Source: Frigidibacter mobilis (GTDB taxonomy: Bacteria; Pseudomonadota; Alphaproteobacteria; Rhodobacterales; Rhodobacteraceae). Taken from it: DNA of 64,000 bases. Where the stretch lies: positions 682,001 through 746,000 of the forward strand of contig NZ_CP012661.1 of the NCBI RefSeq assembly GCF_001620265.1, read 5' to 3'. The position numbers and the translations under genes were made by a program. Below, one piece after another: positions 20,810-29,482 of this stretch. The notes below the pieces were generated by a model. It ran no database searches. It was given only the letters and a program-made list of their open reading frames with translations, and was not told the origin of the DNA. Numbering within the stretch: the stretch's first letter is position 1; the number at the start of each line of letters is the position of its first letter.

Positions 20810-23089
20810 CTACGCCACGATCCGTACCGGCGCGCCCTTGTAGGCCGGGGTCTTTGACTCAACGTCATGCCAGCCCAGCGGCACCAGCGGGTTCGCCTCG
20901 GGGTAATAGGCGGCCACGCAGCCATCCGGCAGATCGTAGCCGGTGACGCGCATCCCGGGCAGGGCGCGCGTCTTCCCGTCCTCGACCGCCGAGACCAGCG
21001 TGACGCGCTGGCCCTCATGCAGCCCGGCGCGGGCCATCTCGCCCGGGTTCATCAGCACCACCATCCGGTCCCCCTCCAGCCCGCGCAGCCGGTCGCGGAA
21101 GCCGTAGATCGTGGTGTTGAACTGGTCGTTGGAGCGCAGCGTCATCAGCGTGAACACCGCATCCCCGGGCTCGGCGCCCAATGCGCTCAGCACGGTCGGG
21201 GTGGTGAACCCGGCCTTGCCGCTGGTCGTCTTCCACTGCCGCTCGCGTGCCGGGTTGCCGCGGTAGAAGCCGCCGGGGGTGAACATGCGGGCGTTGAAAT
21301 CCTTGAACTCTTCGGGATATGTCGCCTCGATCAGGTCGCGGATCAGGGCATAGTCGCCCACCCAGTCATCCCATGCCAGCCTGGGGTTCGGTGCCAGCGT
21401 GGCCTTGGCCAGCCCCGCCACGATGGCGGTTTCCGACAGCAAGTGCCCGGAGGCCGGCGCCCGACGCCCGACCGAGCCGTGGATATGGCTCAGGCTGTCC
21501 TCCATCGTCACCGTCTGCGACCCGCTGGCCTGACGGTCTTCCTCGGCGCGCACGAGGCAGGGCAGCAGCCAGGTCCCGTCCCCCACCAGCACATGCGAGC
21601 GGTTGAGCTTGGTGGCGATCTGCACGTTCAGTGCCAGCCCCGCCCAGGCCCCGTCGCTGCGGCCCTGGTCGGGAATGGCGCGGGCGAAGTTGCCGCCCAG
21701 GCTGACGAAGCCGCGCACCGAGCCGTCCAGCAGTCCTTGCACCGCATCCACGGTGGTGCGGCCCTCGTCCCGCGGCGGCTCGAAGCCGAACAGCTCTGCC
21801 AGGCGGTCCAGCGGCACCAGCTCGGGCTTCTCCGATATGCCCACGGTGCGCTGGCCCTGGACGTTGGAATGACCGCGCACGGGCGAGATGCCGGTACCCG
21901 GCCGCCCGATATTGCCGCGCATCAGCAGAAGGTTCACCAGCATCTGCACGCTTTGCGAGCCATGCACATGCTGGGTCAGCCCCATGCCATAGATGCCGAT
22001 GCTGCGCGGGCTGCGGGCGTAGATCTCTGCCACCGCTTCCAGATCGGCGCGGATCAGGCCCGAGGCTGCCTCGATCCCGTCCCAGCCCGTCTCGCGGATA
22101 TTCGCCTCGAAGCTGGCGAAACCGTCGGTATGCTCGGCGATGAAATCGCGGTCGATGACGCCGCCCCCGGCATCATCCAGCGCGAAGAGGTGCTTGCACA
22201 GCCCCGCAATCGCCGCGATGTCGCCGCCGGGGCGGACCTGCAGGTAGGTATCCGAAATCCTGGTGCTGCCGCCGGTCAGCATCGGGCCGGGTTCCTGCGG
22301 GCTGGTGAACTCGATCAGCCCGCGTTCGCGCACGGGGTTGAAGGTGACGATCTTGCAGCCCCGCCGCACCGCCTGCTGCAACGGATGCAGAAAGCGCGGG
22401 CTGTTGGACCCGGTGTTCTGGCCGAAGAACAGGATCATCTCGCAATGCTCGAAGTCGGACAGCACGCAGGTGCCGACGGGCGAGCCGATGGTCGATTTCA
22501 GCGCCACGCTGGTGGTTTCATGGCACATGTTGGAACTGTCGGGCAGGTTGTTGTGGCCAAGGGCCCGGGCGAAGAGCTGGTAGAGATAGGATGTCTCGAG
22601 GCTTGCCCGGCCCGAGGCATAGAAAACCACCGACCTGGGATCGAGCTGGCGCAGCCGGGCGCCGATGCCGGCGAAGGCCTCGTCCCAGTTGCAAGGGAGG
22701 TAGTGATCGCTGGCCGCGTCATAGCGCATCGGATGGGTCAGCCGGCCGACGCGTTCCAGGTCGTGATCGGACCAGCCCTGCAACTCGGTGACGCTGTGTC
22801 GGGCAAAGAAGTCGGGCGTGCAGCGGTCGCGGGTCAGGTCCCAGATCGTCGCCTTGGCGCCGTTCTCGCAGAACTCGGCCAGATGCGGGTTCGGCGGCTT
22901 GGCCCAGGCGCAGGAGGTGCACATATGCCCGCCGGGCTTGTTCTGGATGCGCAGCGTGTCCAGAACGCCCGGGGAAGGGCGGCCCTTGACCATCCAGCGC
23001 GCCACGCTTTTCAGCGAGCCCCAGCCGCCGGTCGGATGGTCGTAGAAGGGGGTATCCTCACGCTGCCGGGTCTCGTCGCCGTCCTTCAT
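20810..23089 (-). CDS. FdhF/YdeP family molybdopterin oxidoreductase
   Basis: 759-residue molybdenum enzyme related to E. coli YdeP. The ATG at 23089 with GGGAGAAGG ahead is preferred over an upstream in-frame start whose extra 39 residues look non-coding. Near the N-terminus, GHMCTSCAW and EFCENGAKA replace the full [4Fe-4S] cysteine set of formate dehydrogenase. The presumed Mo ligand is the Cys in SSNMCHETTSVALKSTIGSPVGT. MGD-binding landmarks include FFGQNTGSNSPRFLHPL and MRGNIGRPGTGISPVRGHSNVQGQRT. Substrate is unknown; YdeP has been linked to acid resistance in E. coli. It faces an SDR gene across a 137-base divergent promoter region. Confidence 0.88.
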   Translation of the reverse strand: MKDGDETRQREDTPFYDHPTGGWGSLKSVARWMVKGRPSPGVLDTLRIQNKPGGHMCTSCAWAKPPNPHLAEFCENGAKATIWDLTRDRCTPDFFARHSVTELQGWSDHDLERVGRLTHPMRYDAASDHYLPCNWDEAFAGIGARLRQLDPRSVVFYASGRASLETSYLYQLFARALGHNNLPDSSNMCHETTSVALKSTIGSPVGTCVLSDFEHCEMILFFGQNTGSNSPRFLHPLQQAVRRGCKIVTFNPVRERGLIEFTSPQEPGPMLTGGSTRISDTYLQVRPGGDIAAIAGLCKHLFALDDAGGGVIDRDFIAEHTDGFASFEANIRETGWDGIEAASGLIRADLEAVAEIYARSPRSIGIYGMGLTQHVHGSQSVQMLVNLLLMRGNIGRPGTGISPVRGHSNVQGQRTVGISEKPELVPLDRLAELFGFEPPRDEGRTTVDAVQGLLDGSVRGFVSLGGNFARAIPDQGRSDGAWAGLALNVQIATKLNRSHVLVGDGTWLLPCLVRAEEDRQASGSQTVTMEDSLSHIHGSVGRRAPASGHLLSETAIVAGLAKATLAPNPRLAWDDWVGDYALIRDLIEATYPEEFKDFNARMFTPGGFYRGNPARERQWKTTSGKAGFTTPTVLSALGAEPGDAVFTLMTLRSNDQFNTTIYGFRDRLRGLEGDRMVVLMNPGEMARAGLHEGQRVTLVSAVEDGKTRALPGMRVTGYDLPDGCVAAYYPEANPLVPLGWHDVESKTPAYKGAPVRIVA

Positions 23090-23226
23090 CGCCTTCTCCC
23101 CTGGGCTGCAGCATTCGGGGGGAGAACGCCCTGTGCCGTGATGTGTTCCCGGCGCGGCCCGCCTGCGGGGGTTGACCGCGGCGGCGTTTGCTGGCCGTCT
23201 GGGCACCCGGACCAGAGGAGCGCGCC

Positions 23227-23959
23227 ATGCCAGAGCAGATCACCGCCATCGTCACCGGCCATTCCCGCGGCCTCGGCGCCGCCATCGCCGCCGAGCTTCT
23301 GGGCCGCGGCGCGCGGGTGCTGGGGCTGGCGCGCCAGGGCAACCCGGCGCTGGCCGCCGCCTATCCCGAGGCGCTGACAGAGGTGGCGCTCGACCTGGCC
23401 GATCCGGCCGCGCTGGCGGAGTGGTTGCCCGGGCTTCGGGCGCATCTGCAGGGGCAGGCCCCGTGCTGCTGGTCAACAACGCCGGCACGGTGGAGCCGAT
23501 CGGCCCGGCCGGCACGCTGGACCCTGCCGCCATCGCCCGCGCGGCGGCGCTGAACGTGACCGCCCCGCTGATGCTGGCCGATGCGCTGATCGCCGCGACG
23601 ACGGGTGTGCAGGACCGCCGCATCCTGCATGTCTCCAGCGGCGCCGCGCGCAACGCCTATCCGGGATGGAGCGTCTACTGCGCCACCAAGGCCGCGCTCG
23701 ACCATCACGCTCGCGCCGTGGCCGAGGATGCGCGCCCGGGCCTGCGCATCGAAAGCCTCGCGCCCGGGTGATCGACACCGACATGCAGGCCGCGATCCGC
23801 GCCACCACCGAGGCGCAGTTCACGATGCGCGAACGGTTCGTCGGGCTGAAGCAAAGCGGCGGGCTCTCCAGTCCCGAGGACTGCGCCCGCCGGCTGGTGG
23901 AGCACCTGACCGGGCCGGCCTTTGGCGCGGCGCCCGTGACCGACCTGCGGGATTTCTAG
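23227..23959 (+). pseudogene. SDR family NAD(P)-dependent oxidoreductase, two frame breaks as read
   Basis: Short-chain dehydrogenase starting at ATG 23227. Cofactor loop TGHSRGLGAAIA, then NNAG (VLLVNNAGTVEPIG) and YCATKAALDHHA (YxxxK) lie in a second frame, and the end (VIDTDMQAAIRATT...VTDLRDF) is in a third. One added base at the CCCC run 23459-23462 (restoring GQAPVLLVNNAG) and one at the GGG run 23766-23768 (restoring ESLAPGVIDTDM) give a continuous 244-residue SDR. Both breaks are single missing bases in homopolymers, so sequencing error is likely. Its last codons overlap the 3' end of the convergent sitD by 4 bases. Confidence 0.82.
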
Positions 23960-24783
23960 GCCGCGCCCCTCCGGCGGGCCTTCAGCGTGGCATGGGCGAA
24001 GGCCCCGGCAAAGGCGGCGGTCATCAGCAGCACGATGGTCGGTGCGGGGGCGCTGTCCAGCGCCACACTCAGCACCACTCCGCCGATGGAGGCGCCAAGC
24101 GCCACCGCGACCGCCACCGCCATCATCGTCCCGAACCGACGTGTCAGCAGGAAGGCCGTCGCCCCCGGCGCAATCAGCAGCGCCACCGCCAGGATCACCC
24201 CCGCCGCCGACAGCGCGCCGACGATGGTTGCCGACAGCAGCGCCAGCAGCCCGTAATGCAGCAGCCCCACCCGCAGCCCCACCGCCCGCGCCTGCGCCGG
24301 GTCGAAGGCATGCAGCAGGAACTCGCGCCATTTCGCCAGCAGCACCAGCGTGACCCCGGCGCCGATGATCCCGGTCTGCCACAGGTCGAACCGCGACAGG
24401 CCCTGAATGTCGCCGAACAGGATGTGGTCGAGGTGAACTTCCGTCTGCACCCGCGAGTACAGGACCAACCCAAGCGCGAACATGCCCGAGAAGACGACGC
24501 CCATCACCGTGTCCTGCTTGACCCGGCTGCGGTCCCGGATGAACCCCGTCGCCAGCGCGCAGGCCATCCCTGCGGCGAAGGCCCCAACAGCCAGCGGCAG
24601 CCCCGCCATCCAGGCCAGCACCACGCCGGGGAAGACCGCGTGGGACACCGCATCGCCCATCAGCGACCAGCCCTTGAGCACCAGAAAGCACGACAGCAGC
24701 GCCGTCGGCACCGCGACCAGCACCGCGCCGAGCAGGGCGTTTTGCAGGAAGGGCAGCTGGAAGGCGGCGATCAGGTCCATCAT
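23956..24783 (-). CDS. sitD: manganese/iron ABC transporter permease SitD
   Basis: 275-residue permease of the ABC-3 family, about eight helices. Family block LVLKGWSLMGDAVSHAVFPGVVLAW near the N-terminus and VILAVALLIAPGATAFLLTRRF later. The ATG at 24783 overlaps the sitC stop (ATGA). An in-frame upstream extension is only a shadow of sitC/sitB. The presence of two permease genes is typical of SitABCD rather than ZnuABC. Confidence 0.9.
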   Translation of the reverse strand: MMDLIAAFQLPFLQNALLGAVLVAVPTALLSCFLVLKGWSLMGDAVSHAVFPGVVLAWMAGLPLAVGAFAAGMACALATGFIRDRSRVKQDTVMGVVFSGMFALGLVLYSRVQTEVHLDHILFGDIQGLSRFDLWQTGIIGAGVTLVLLAKWREFLLHAFDPAQARAVGLRVGLLHYGLLALLSATIVGALSAAGVILAVALLIAPGATAFLLTRRFGTMMAVAVAVALGASIGGVVLSVALDSAPAPTIVLLMTAAFAGAFAHATLKARRRGAA

Positions 24784-25625
24784 GCCACCCCCGCTGCGCG
24801 CCGGCGGGCGGCGATCAGCCCGTGCCTGGGGCCGAAGACGAAGGCCAGCAGGAAAATCCCGGTCTGCGCCAGCACGATGATGCCGCCGGTGGCCGCATCG
24901 AGGAAATAGCTGGCATAGGCGCCCCCTGCGCAGGTCAGCGTGCCGATGGCGACCGACAGCCGCAGCAGCACGGCAAAGCGGTCGGTCAGCAGGTAGGCGG
25001 TCGCCCCCGGCGTCACCACCAGCGCAATCACGAGGAATGCCCCCACTGTCTGCATCGCCGCCACCGTCGCCGCCGCCAGCAGCGTGAAGAACACCCCCCG
25101 CAGCAGCACCGGGTTCAGGCCGACGCTGCGGGCATGGGCCTCGTCGAAGAAGGTCACCATCAGGTCTTTCCACTTGGCCCCCAGGATCGCCAGCGACACC
25201 ACGCCGATGATCGCCAGCTGCGCCGTATCGGCGGGGCTGATCGCCAGCACATTGCCCATGATGATGGTCTGAACATTTACCGGCACCGGTGACACAGAGA
25301 TCATGAACAGCCCCAGCCCGAAGAAGCCGGAAAAGATCAGCCCGATGATCGCGTCTTCCTTCAGCCGGGTGCGCTGGTTCAGCACCAGCATCGCCGCCGC
25401 CGCCAGCCCGCCCGACAGGAAGGCGCCAAAGGCGAAGGGCAGGCCCAGCATCCAGGCCCCCGCCACGCCCGGCACGATGGCGTGCGACAGCGCATCCCCG
25501 ATCAGCGACCAGCCGCGCAGCATGAGGAAGGCCGACAGGAACGCGCAAAGCCCGCCGACCAGCGCCGAGACCCAGATGGCGTTGACCATGTAGCCATAGC
25601 CGAAGGGCTCCAGCAGCAGGATCAT
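24780..25625 (-). CDS. sitC: manganese/iron ABC transporter permease SitC
   Basis: 281-residue ABC-3 family permease, paralogous to SitD: LMLRGWSLIGDALSHAIVPGVAGAW and VGAFLVIALVVTPGATAYLLTDRF mark the conserved blocks. It has eight or so helices and a basic C-terminal tail. ATG overlaps the sitB stop (ATGA 25622-25625), so the four genes are translationally coupled. Confidence 0.9.
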   Translation of the reverse strand: MILLLEPFGYGYMVNAIWVSALVGGLCAFLSAFLMLRGWSLIGDALSHAIVPGVAGAWMLGLPFAFGAFLSGGLAAAAMLVLNQRTRLKEDAIIGLIFSGFFGLGLFMISVSPVPVNVQTIIMGNVLAISPADTAQLAIIGVVSLAILGAKWKDLMVTFFDEAHARSVGLNPVLLRGVFFTLLAAATVAAMQTVGAFLVIALVVTPGATAYLLTDRFAVLLRLSVAIGTLTCAGGAYASYFLDAATGGIIVLAQTGIFLLAFVFGPRHGLIAARRRAAGVA

Positions 25626-26440
25626 CCGCGCGCCCCGGCCTTGAGGGGCGTATCGGCGGCGAAGGCGAGGTTGCGCAACGCGCCGCCGAATGTGTCCTCA
25701 AGATTGCCCCGCGTGAACACCTCGGCCGTTGGCCCCTCGGCCAGCACCGTGCCGCGGACCAGCACGATGCGGTCGCAGAACCCGGGCACCGCGGCCAGGT
25801 CATGGGTGGCGACCAGCATCACCCGTCCCTCGGCCCGCAACTCCTTCAGCAGCGAGATGATCGCAGCCTCGGTCTGCACATCGACGCCGGTGAAGGGCTC
25901 GTCCAGCAGGACCACCCGCGCCTCCTGTGCCAGCGCCCGGGCCAGGAACACCCGCTTGCGCTGCCCGCCCGACAGCTCGCCGATCTGGCGCAGCCGGAAC
26001 GCCTCCATCCCCACCCGCGCCAGCGCGGCGGAGACCGCCGCGCGGTCGGCAGGGCGGGCGCGGCGGAAAAAGCCCATATGGCCGAAGCGCCCCATCATCA
26101 CCACATCCTCGACCAGCACCGGGAAGGTCCAGTCCACCTCCTCGGCCTGCGGCACATAGGCGACAAGGTTGCGCTTCAGCGCCTGCGCTGCGGGCAGGCC
26201 AAGGATCTTCACCTCACCCGCCGAGGGCCGCACGAAGCCCATGATCGCCTTGAACATGGTGGATTTGCCGCCCCCGTTCACCCCCAGCAGGCCGGTTATG
26301 CTGCCGGTCGGCAGGGTGAAGGCGGCATCGCGCAGCGCGGTGTGGCCATTGCGATAGGTCACGGTCAGGCCGCGCACCGACAGGCCAGGGGTGGCTGTCA
26401 CCGGCGCGCTGCCGGCAAGGTTGAGCGCCGGGGCGGTCAT
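25622..26440 (-). CDS. sitB: manganese/iron ABC transporter ATP-binding protein SitB
   Basis: 272-residue ATPase. Walker A GVNGGGKSTMFKA, Q-loop YVPQAEEVDWTFP (the EVDW box is typical for Mn/Zn family ATPases), signature LSGGQRKRVFLARAL, Walker B VVLLDEPFTGVD, switch VATHDLAAV. Its ATG overlaps the sitA stop (ATGA). Confidence 0.92.
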   Translation of the reverse strand: MTAPALNLAGSAPVTATPGLSVRGLTVTYRNGHTALRDAAFTLPTGSITGLLGVNGGGKSTMFKAIMGFVRPSAGEVKILGLPAAQALKRNLVAYVPQAEEVDWTFPVLVEDVVMMGRFGHMGFFRRARPADRAAVSAALARVGMEAFRLRQIGELSGGQRKRVFLARALAQEARVVLLDEPFTGVDVQTEAAIISLLKELRAEGRVMLVATHDLAAVPGFCDRIVLVRGTVLAEGPTAEVFTRGNLEDTFGGALRNLAFAADTPLKAGARG

Positions 26441-27351
26441 CGGGCAAGCCCCGCGGCAATGGTCCCGGCCGTCACCCGCAGCAGGTCGATATAGGTCGGC
26501 ACCGGCCCCTCGGGCCCGCTGAGCGAGTCCACATACAGCACCCCGCCATAGGCCGCCCCGGTTTCCCGCGCCACCTGCTCAGCGGCATCGGCCGGGATCG
26601 TGCTTTCGCTGAACACCGCCGGGATGTTGTGCGTGCGCACCGCGTCGATCACCCGGCGTATCTGCCGGGGCGTGCCCTGCTGGTCGGAGTTGATCGGCCA
26701 CAGATACAGCTCCCGCAGCCCGAAATCGCGGGCAAGGTAGCTGAAGGCGCCCTCGCTGGTCACCAGCCAGCGCCGGTCTTCGGGGATCGCGGCGAGCTGC
26801 GCCCGGATCGGCCCGACCGCCGCCGCGATCTCGGCCTTGTAGGCTTCGGCATTGGCGCGGTAGATCTCGGCATTCGCCGGGTCATGGTCCGCAAAGGCAT
26901 CGCGGATATTGTCGATATAGATCATCGCCGCGTCCGGGCTCATCCAGGCATGGGGGTTCGGCTTGCCCTGATAGGGCCCCTCGGCGATGCCCATCGGCTC
27001 CACCCCCTGCGACACCACCACCCCCGGCACATCGGGCAGGTTGCGCAAGAACCGCTCGAACCATTGCTCCAAGTTCAGCCCGTTCCACAAGATCAGGTCG
27101 GCATCCTGCGCCGCGATGATGTCCCCGGGCGTGGGCTGGTAATTGTGGATCTCGGCCCCCGGCTTGGTGATCGAGGTTACATCGGCCGCATTCCCCGCCA
27201 CATTGGCGGCGATGTCGGCGATGACGGTAAAGGTGGTCACGGCCTTCAACCTGCCCTCGGCAAGCGCCGGGCCTCCCAGCAGCGCCAGCGCAGCCAGCGC
27301 TCCGACCAGTCGGTTGGCCCTGATCCGTGCATCCTGCGTCCGTCCCGGCAT
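26437..27351 (-). CDS. sitA: manganese/iron ABC transporter substrate-binding protein SitA
   Basis: Periplasmic metal-binding protein of cluster A-I. The start at 27351 is chosen because AAAGGGG lies about 6 bases upstream; ATG 27357 is also possible. Signal peptide ends near GGPALA. Metal ligands: His in GAEIHNYQPTPGDI (the HNYQPTP form is typical of Mn/Fe SitA/MntA proteins and lacks the His-rich loop of ZnuA), His in KPNPHAWMSPD, Glu in TSEGAFSYLARDFGL, Asp in YVDSLSGPEGPV. First gene of sitABCD; a Mur-like inverted repeat lies about 60 bases upstream. Confidence 0.92.
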   Translation of the reverse strand: MPGRTQDARIRANRLVGALAALALLGGPALAEGRLKAVTTFTVIADIAANVAGNAADVTSITKPGAEIHNYQPTPGDIIAAQDADLILWNGLNLEQWFERFLRNLPDVPGVVVSQGVEPMGIAEGPYQGKPNPHAWMSPDAAMIYIDNIRDAFADHDPANAEIYRANAEAYKAEIAAAVGPIRAQLAAIPEDRRWLVTSEGAFSYLARDFGLRELYLWPINSDQQGTPRQIRRVIDAVRTHNIPAVFSESTIPADAAEQVARETGAAYGGVLYVDSLSGPEGPVPTYIDLLRVTAGTIAAGLAR

Positions 27352-27410
27352 CGCCATCCCCTTTTGCGAGTCGTTCTCAAGAAGGTAGGGTGCCTGCGCG
27401 GAAATGCAAC

Positions 27411-27425
27411 TGCAAACCATTCGCA
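27411..27425. promoter_or_regulatory. Mur/Fur-type operator-like inverted repeat upstream of sitA
   Basis: TGCAAACCATTCGCA is an imperfect inverted repeat of the form TGCRAA-N3-TTYGCA, 60 bases before the sitA start and in an AT-rich patch. In alphaproteobacteria, sit operons are commonly repressed by the Fur-family Mn sensor Mur at TGCAA-type inverted repeats. The match is by eye only. Confidence 0.42.
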
Positions 27426-27642
27426 AAATAGTCAGCACCTCCGGTCGTTACGCCGGTCGATCAGCCGTCCCCGGGACGCTAGGGGCTGTCGACGGTCAGG
27501 GCCCCTCCCAGCGACGGGGGCTTAAGGAAGCTGCTGTGGCGACAACGACGGGCTGACGGCGGGAAACGGGCAGCTCGCGTCGCACCGTGGCAAGGAGAAC
27601 ACCGTTGCCTGGAGAAGCCGAATCTCCCTACGCTCGGAGATC

Positions 27643-29145
27643 ATGGTTCATTTCCGCCGCAATGACTTTTTCCGCGCCACCCGCCTGCTGTTTGCGCTTT
27701 GCGCGGCGGCGCTGCTGATCCTGGCCCCGGCCGGCGCTGCCTCGGCGCAAGCGCAGGCTTGGGCCTTCGACAAGGGCGACCCCGGGGGCAGGGGGGCCGA
27801 CAAGTTCGCCTTTGCCGCGTTTCCCTGGCAGCCAGGCTATTCAGCGCGCGTCCATTTCGACCCCGAGGCGGCGGAATGGGTGTTCCTGCTGCTTTACCCC
27901 GGCCAGGATGATGAACCTCGCCCCCGCTCCATTGCGGCGCATTACCTGCCCAATGTCGCGCGCGGCCGGGATGACGATGTGTGGGAGTGGCTGGACTACG
28001 CGCCCGCCGAATATGCCACGTTCGTGGTCGACGGCGGACAATCCACCCTGGTCGCATTTGCCATTCCCGCCAGCTTCGTGGCGCACATGAAGCGCGCCGA
28101 TGCTGTCGTGGTCGATGCCGGGCAGGATGCGATCCGCGTGCCGCTGACCGGATCTGCCCGTGCCATCGCCGAGGTCGAGTCCACGATGGCCCCACCCGCG
28201 GCAGAGCAGGGCGACGCGCTCTCCCTTGCCGATATCCTGTCGAATTCCGCGACACGTCGCCGGGGCGAGGAGGAGCAGCCGGGCGATTTCCTCGATGCGC
28301 CCGCGCCCCAAGACACCGCCACCGCGGATGCCGATGTCTTCTTCGATCTGGTCAACGATCTGTGCGACTACGAAATCCTGTCCGCCGAGGACTTTACCGA
28401 TGCGGGCTTTGCGGCGCCCGATGATGTGGAGGCATTTTGCCCCGACCTGATGTGGGGCCGCCCGCAGCTGGTTCCGCTTGGCACAGGCGCAGGCCGGGCG
28501 CTCGCCGCGGCCCCAGACATCGCAGGCCTGCCCCCGGTGCCATCCTGGGCGCCCTTCCTCTGCGACATCGACGCGATTCCCGATTACGTCACTTGCCTGA
28601 ATGCGGACACCGCCGTGATGGGCGTGCAGGCTGAGGGCTTCGCCAAGGCGCTTGCTGCGCATACTGGCCTGTCGCCGGACGATCCCGCGCTGTTGGACCG
28701 GCTGGACCCGCTGCCCGCCGCCCGCGTGATAGAGTTCCGTACTTCCTTTGCCGCCCGCATGCGGGATCGGCAGGCGGTGGTGGAGCGTCAGCTGGATGCC
28801 TGGTTCACCCTGCCCGAGCGCGAGACCTGTTATGCCCCGGCGCTGGTCCCGGGCGGCACGATCCCAGACATGGACATCTTCAACCTCGGCTATAGCAATT
28901 ACATCGGCTGCCAGAATGAGGATCTCAGCAACGCCAGGGCCCTGATCCGGCAGCGCCAGGCCGACCTGAATGCGGCGACCGGCCTGCGGATGCCAGAAGG
29001 ATTTGAACCCTCCTTCACCACCTTGGCCAGAGACCGGCTTGAGACGATGGTTCAGGCTTATAATGACCGCCATAGCCGGGCCCGAGAAGAGGCCGAGGCC
29101 TGGGAGGCCGAGGCCACCCGAATCTATGGCGCGACCTTCCCGTAG
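27643..29145 (+). CDS. exported protein of unknown function
   Basis: 500-residue protein not recognised as any known family. It has a clear Sec signal peptide (RATRLLFALCAAALLILAPAGAASAQA, processed near residue 36) and no further membrane segment, so it is probably periplasmic. Residues about 40-160 look like a compact beta-rich domain with many aromatics (WVFLLLYPG, WEWLDYAPAEYATF). An acidic Ala/Pro linker follows (about 180-225). The C-terminal half has paired cysteines (LCDYEI, FCPDL, FLCDID, VTCLN, ETCYAP, IGCQN) suggesting disulfides, and a Glu/Arg-rich helical tail. ATG at 27643 has GGAG ahead. It stands alone between sitA (divergent) and tex. Confidence 0.72.
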   Translation: MVHFRRNDFFRATRLLFALCAAALLILAPAGAASAQAQAWAFDKGDPGGRGADKFAFAAFPWQPGYSARVHFDPEAAEWVFLLLYPGQDDEPRPRSIAAHYLPNVARGRDDDVWEWLDYAPAEYATFVVDGGQSTLVAFAIPASFVAHMKRADAVVVDAGQDAIRVPLTGSARAIAEVESTMAPPAAEQGDALSLADILSNSATRRRGEEEQPGDFLDAPAPQDTATADADVFFDLVNDLCDYEILSAEDFTDAGFAAPDDVEAFCPDLMWGRPQLVPLGTGAGRALAAAPDIAGLPPVPSWAPFLCDIDAIPDYVTCLNADTAVMGVQAEGFAKALAAHTGLSPDDPALLDRLDPLPAARVIEFRTSFAARMRDRQAVVERQLDAWFTLPERETCYAPALVPGGTIPDMDIFNLGYSNYIGCQNEDLSNARALIRQRQADLNAATGLRMPEGFEPSFTTLARDRLETMVQAYNDRHSRAREEAEAWEAEATRIYGATFP

Positions 29146-29482
29146 CCCGGGCTCATTTCGTCAAGCCCGGATCGGCTTTGCCGCTCAGACCTGCGCAGAA
29201 TCCTCTCGTGCGGCGGGATAGTGGGGATCGGCTGATCGCTCGGGCCCTCCAGGCCAGCGACTGCCCGCCGACACCGACGTTTCAAGCGCCGCGGTTCGCT
29301 GGAGCTCTGTTTGCCCCCGCAATCACAGCGCTTTGCATTCCTGTCAACGTCTGCGCGGGGCATCGGGGGATCCGCCGAGCGTCGTGACCGTGGTTCCGAT
29401 GGGTAACGACAGGCGCCTCCCCATTGGCGCGCGCCGACGGGGCCGCTATGGTCAGCGTCCCGCAGACAGGAACCGGACCGCC
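29146..29482 (+). other. intergenic region with a hairpin after the exported-protein gene
   Basis: 337 bases without a recognised gene. CCGGGCT (29147-29153) and AGCCCGG (29164-29170) form a perfect 7-bp stem directly after the stop codon, but no U-run follows, so it is at best a weak terminator. The remainder presumably holds the tex promoter; nothing distinctive was seen. Confidence 0.4.

Noticed and set aside
20867-23377. Long plus-strand open frame (836 codons) opposite the YdeP-type gene
   Set aside because: Rich in His/Gln/Arg/Gly with no family pattern; it is the antisense shadow of a GC-rich gene. The same applies to long antisense frames across leuA (9204-11318), mreB, lepA, nirB and nrdE.
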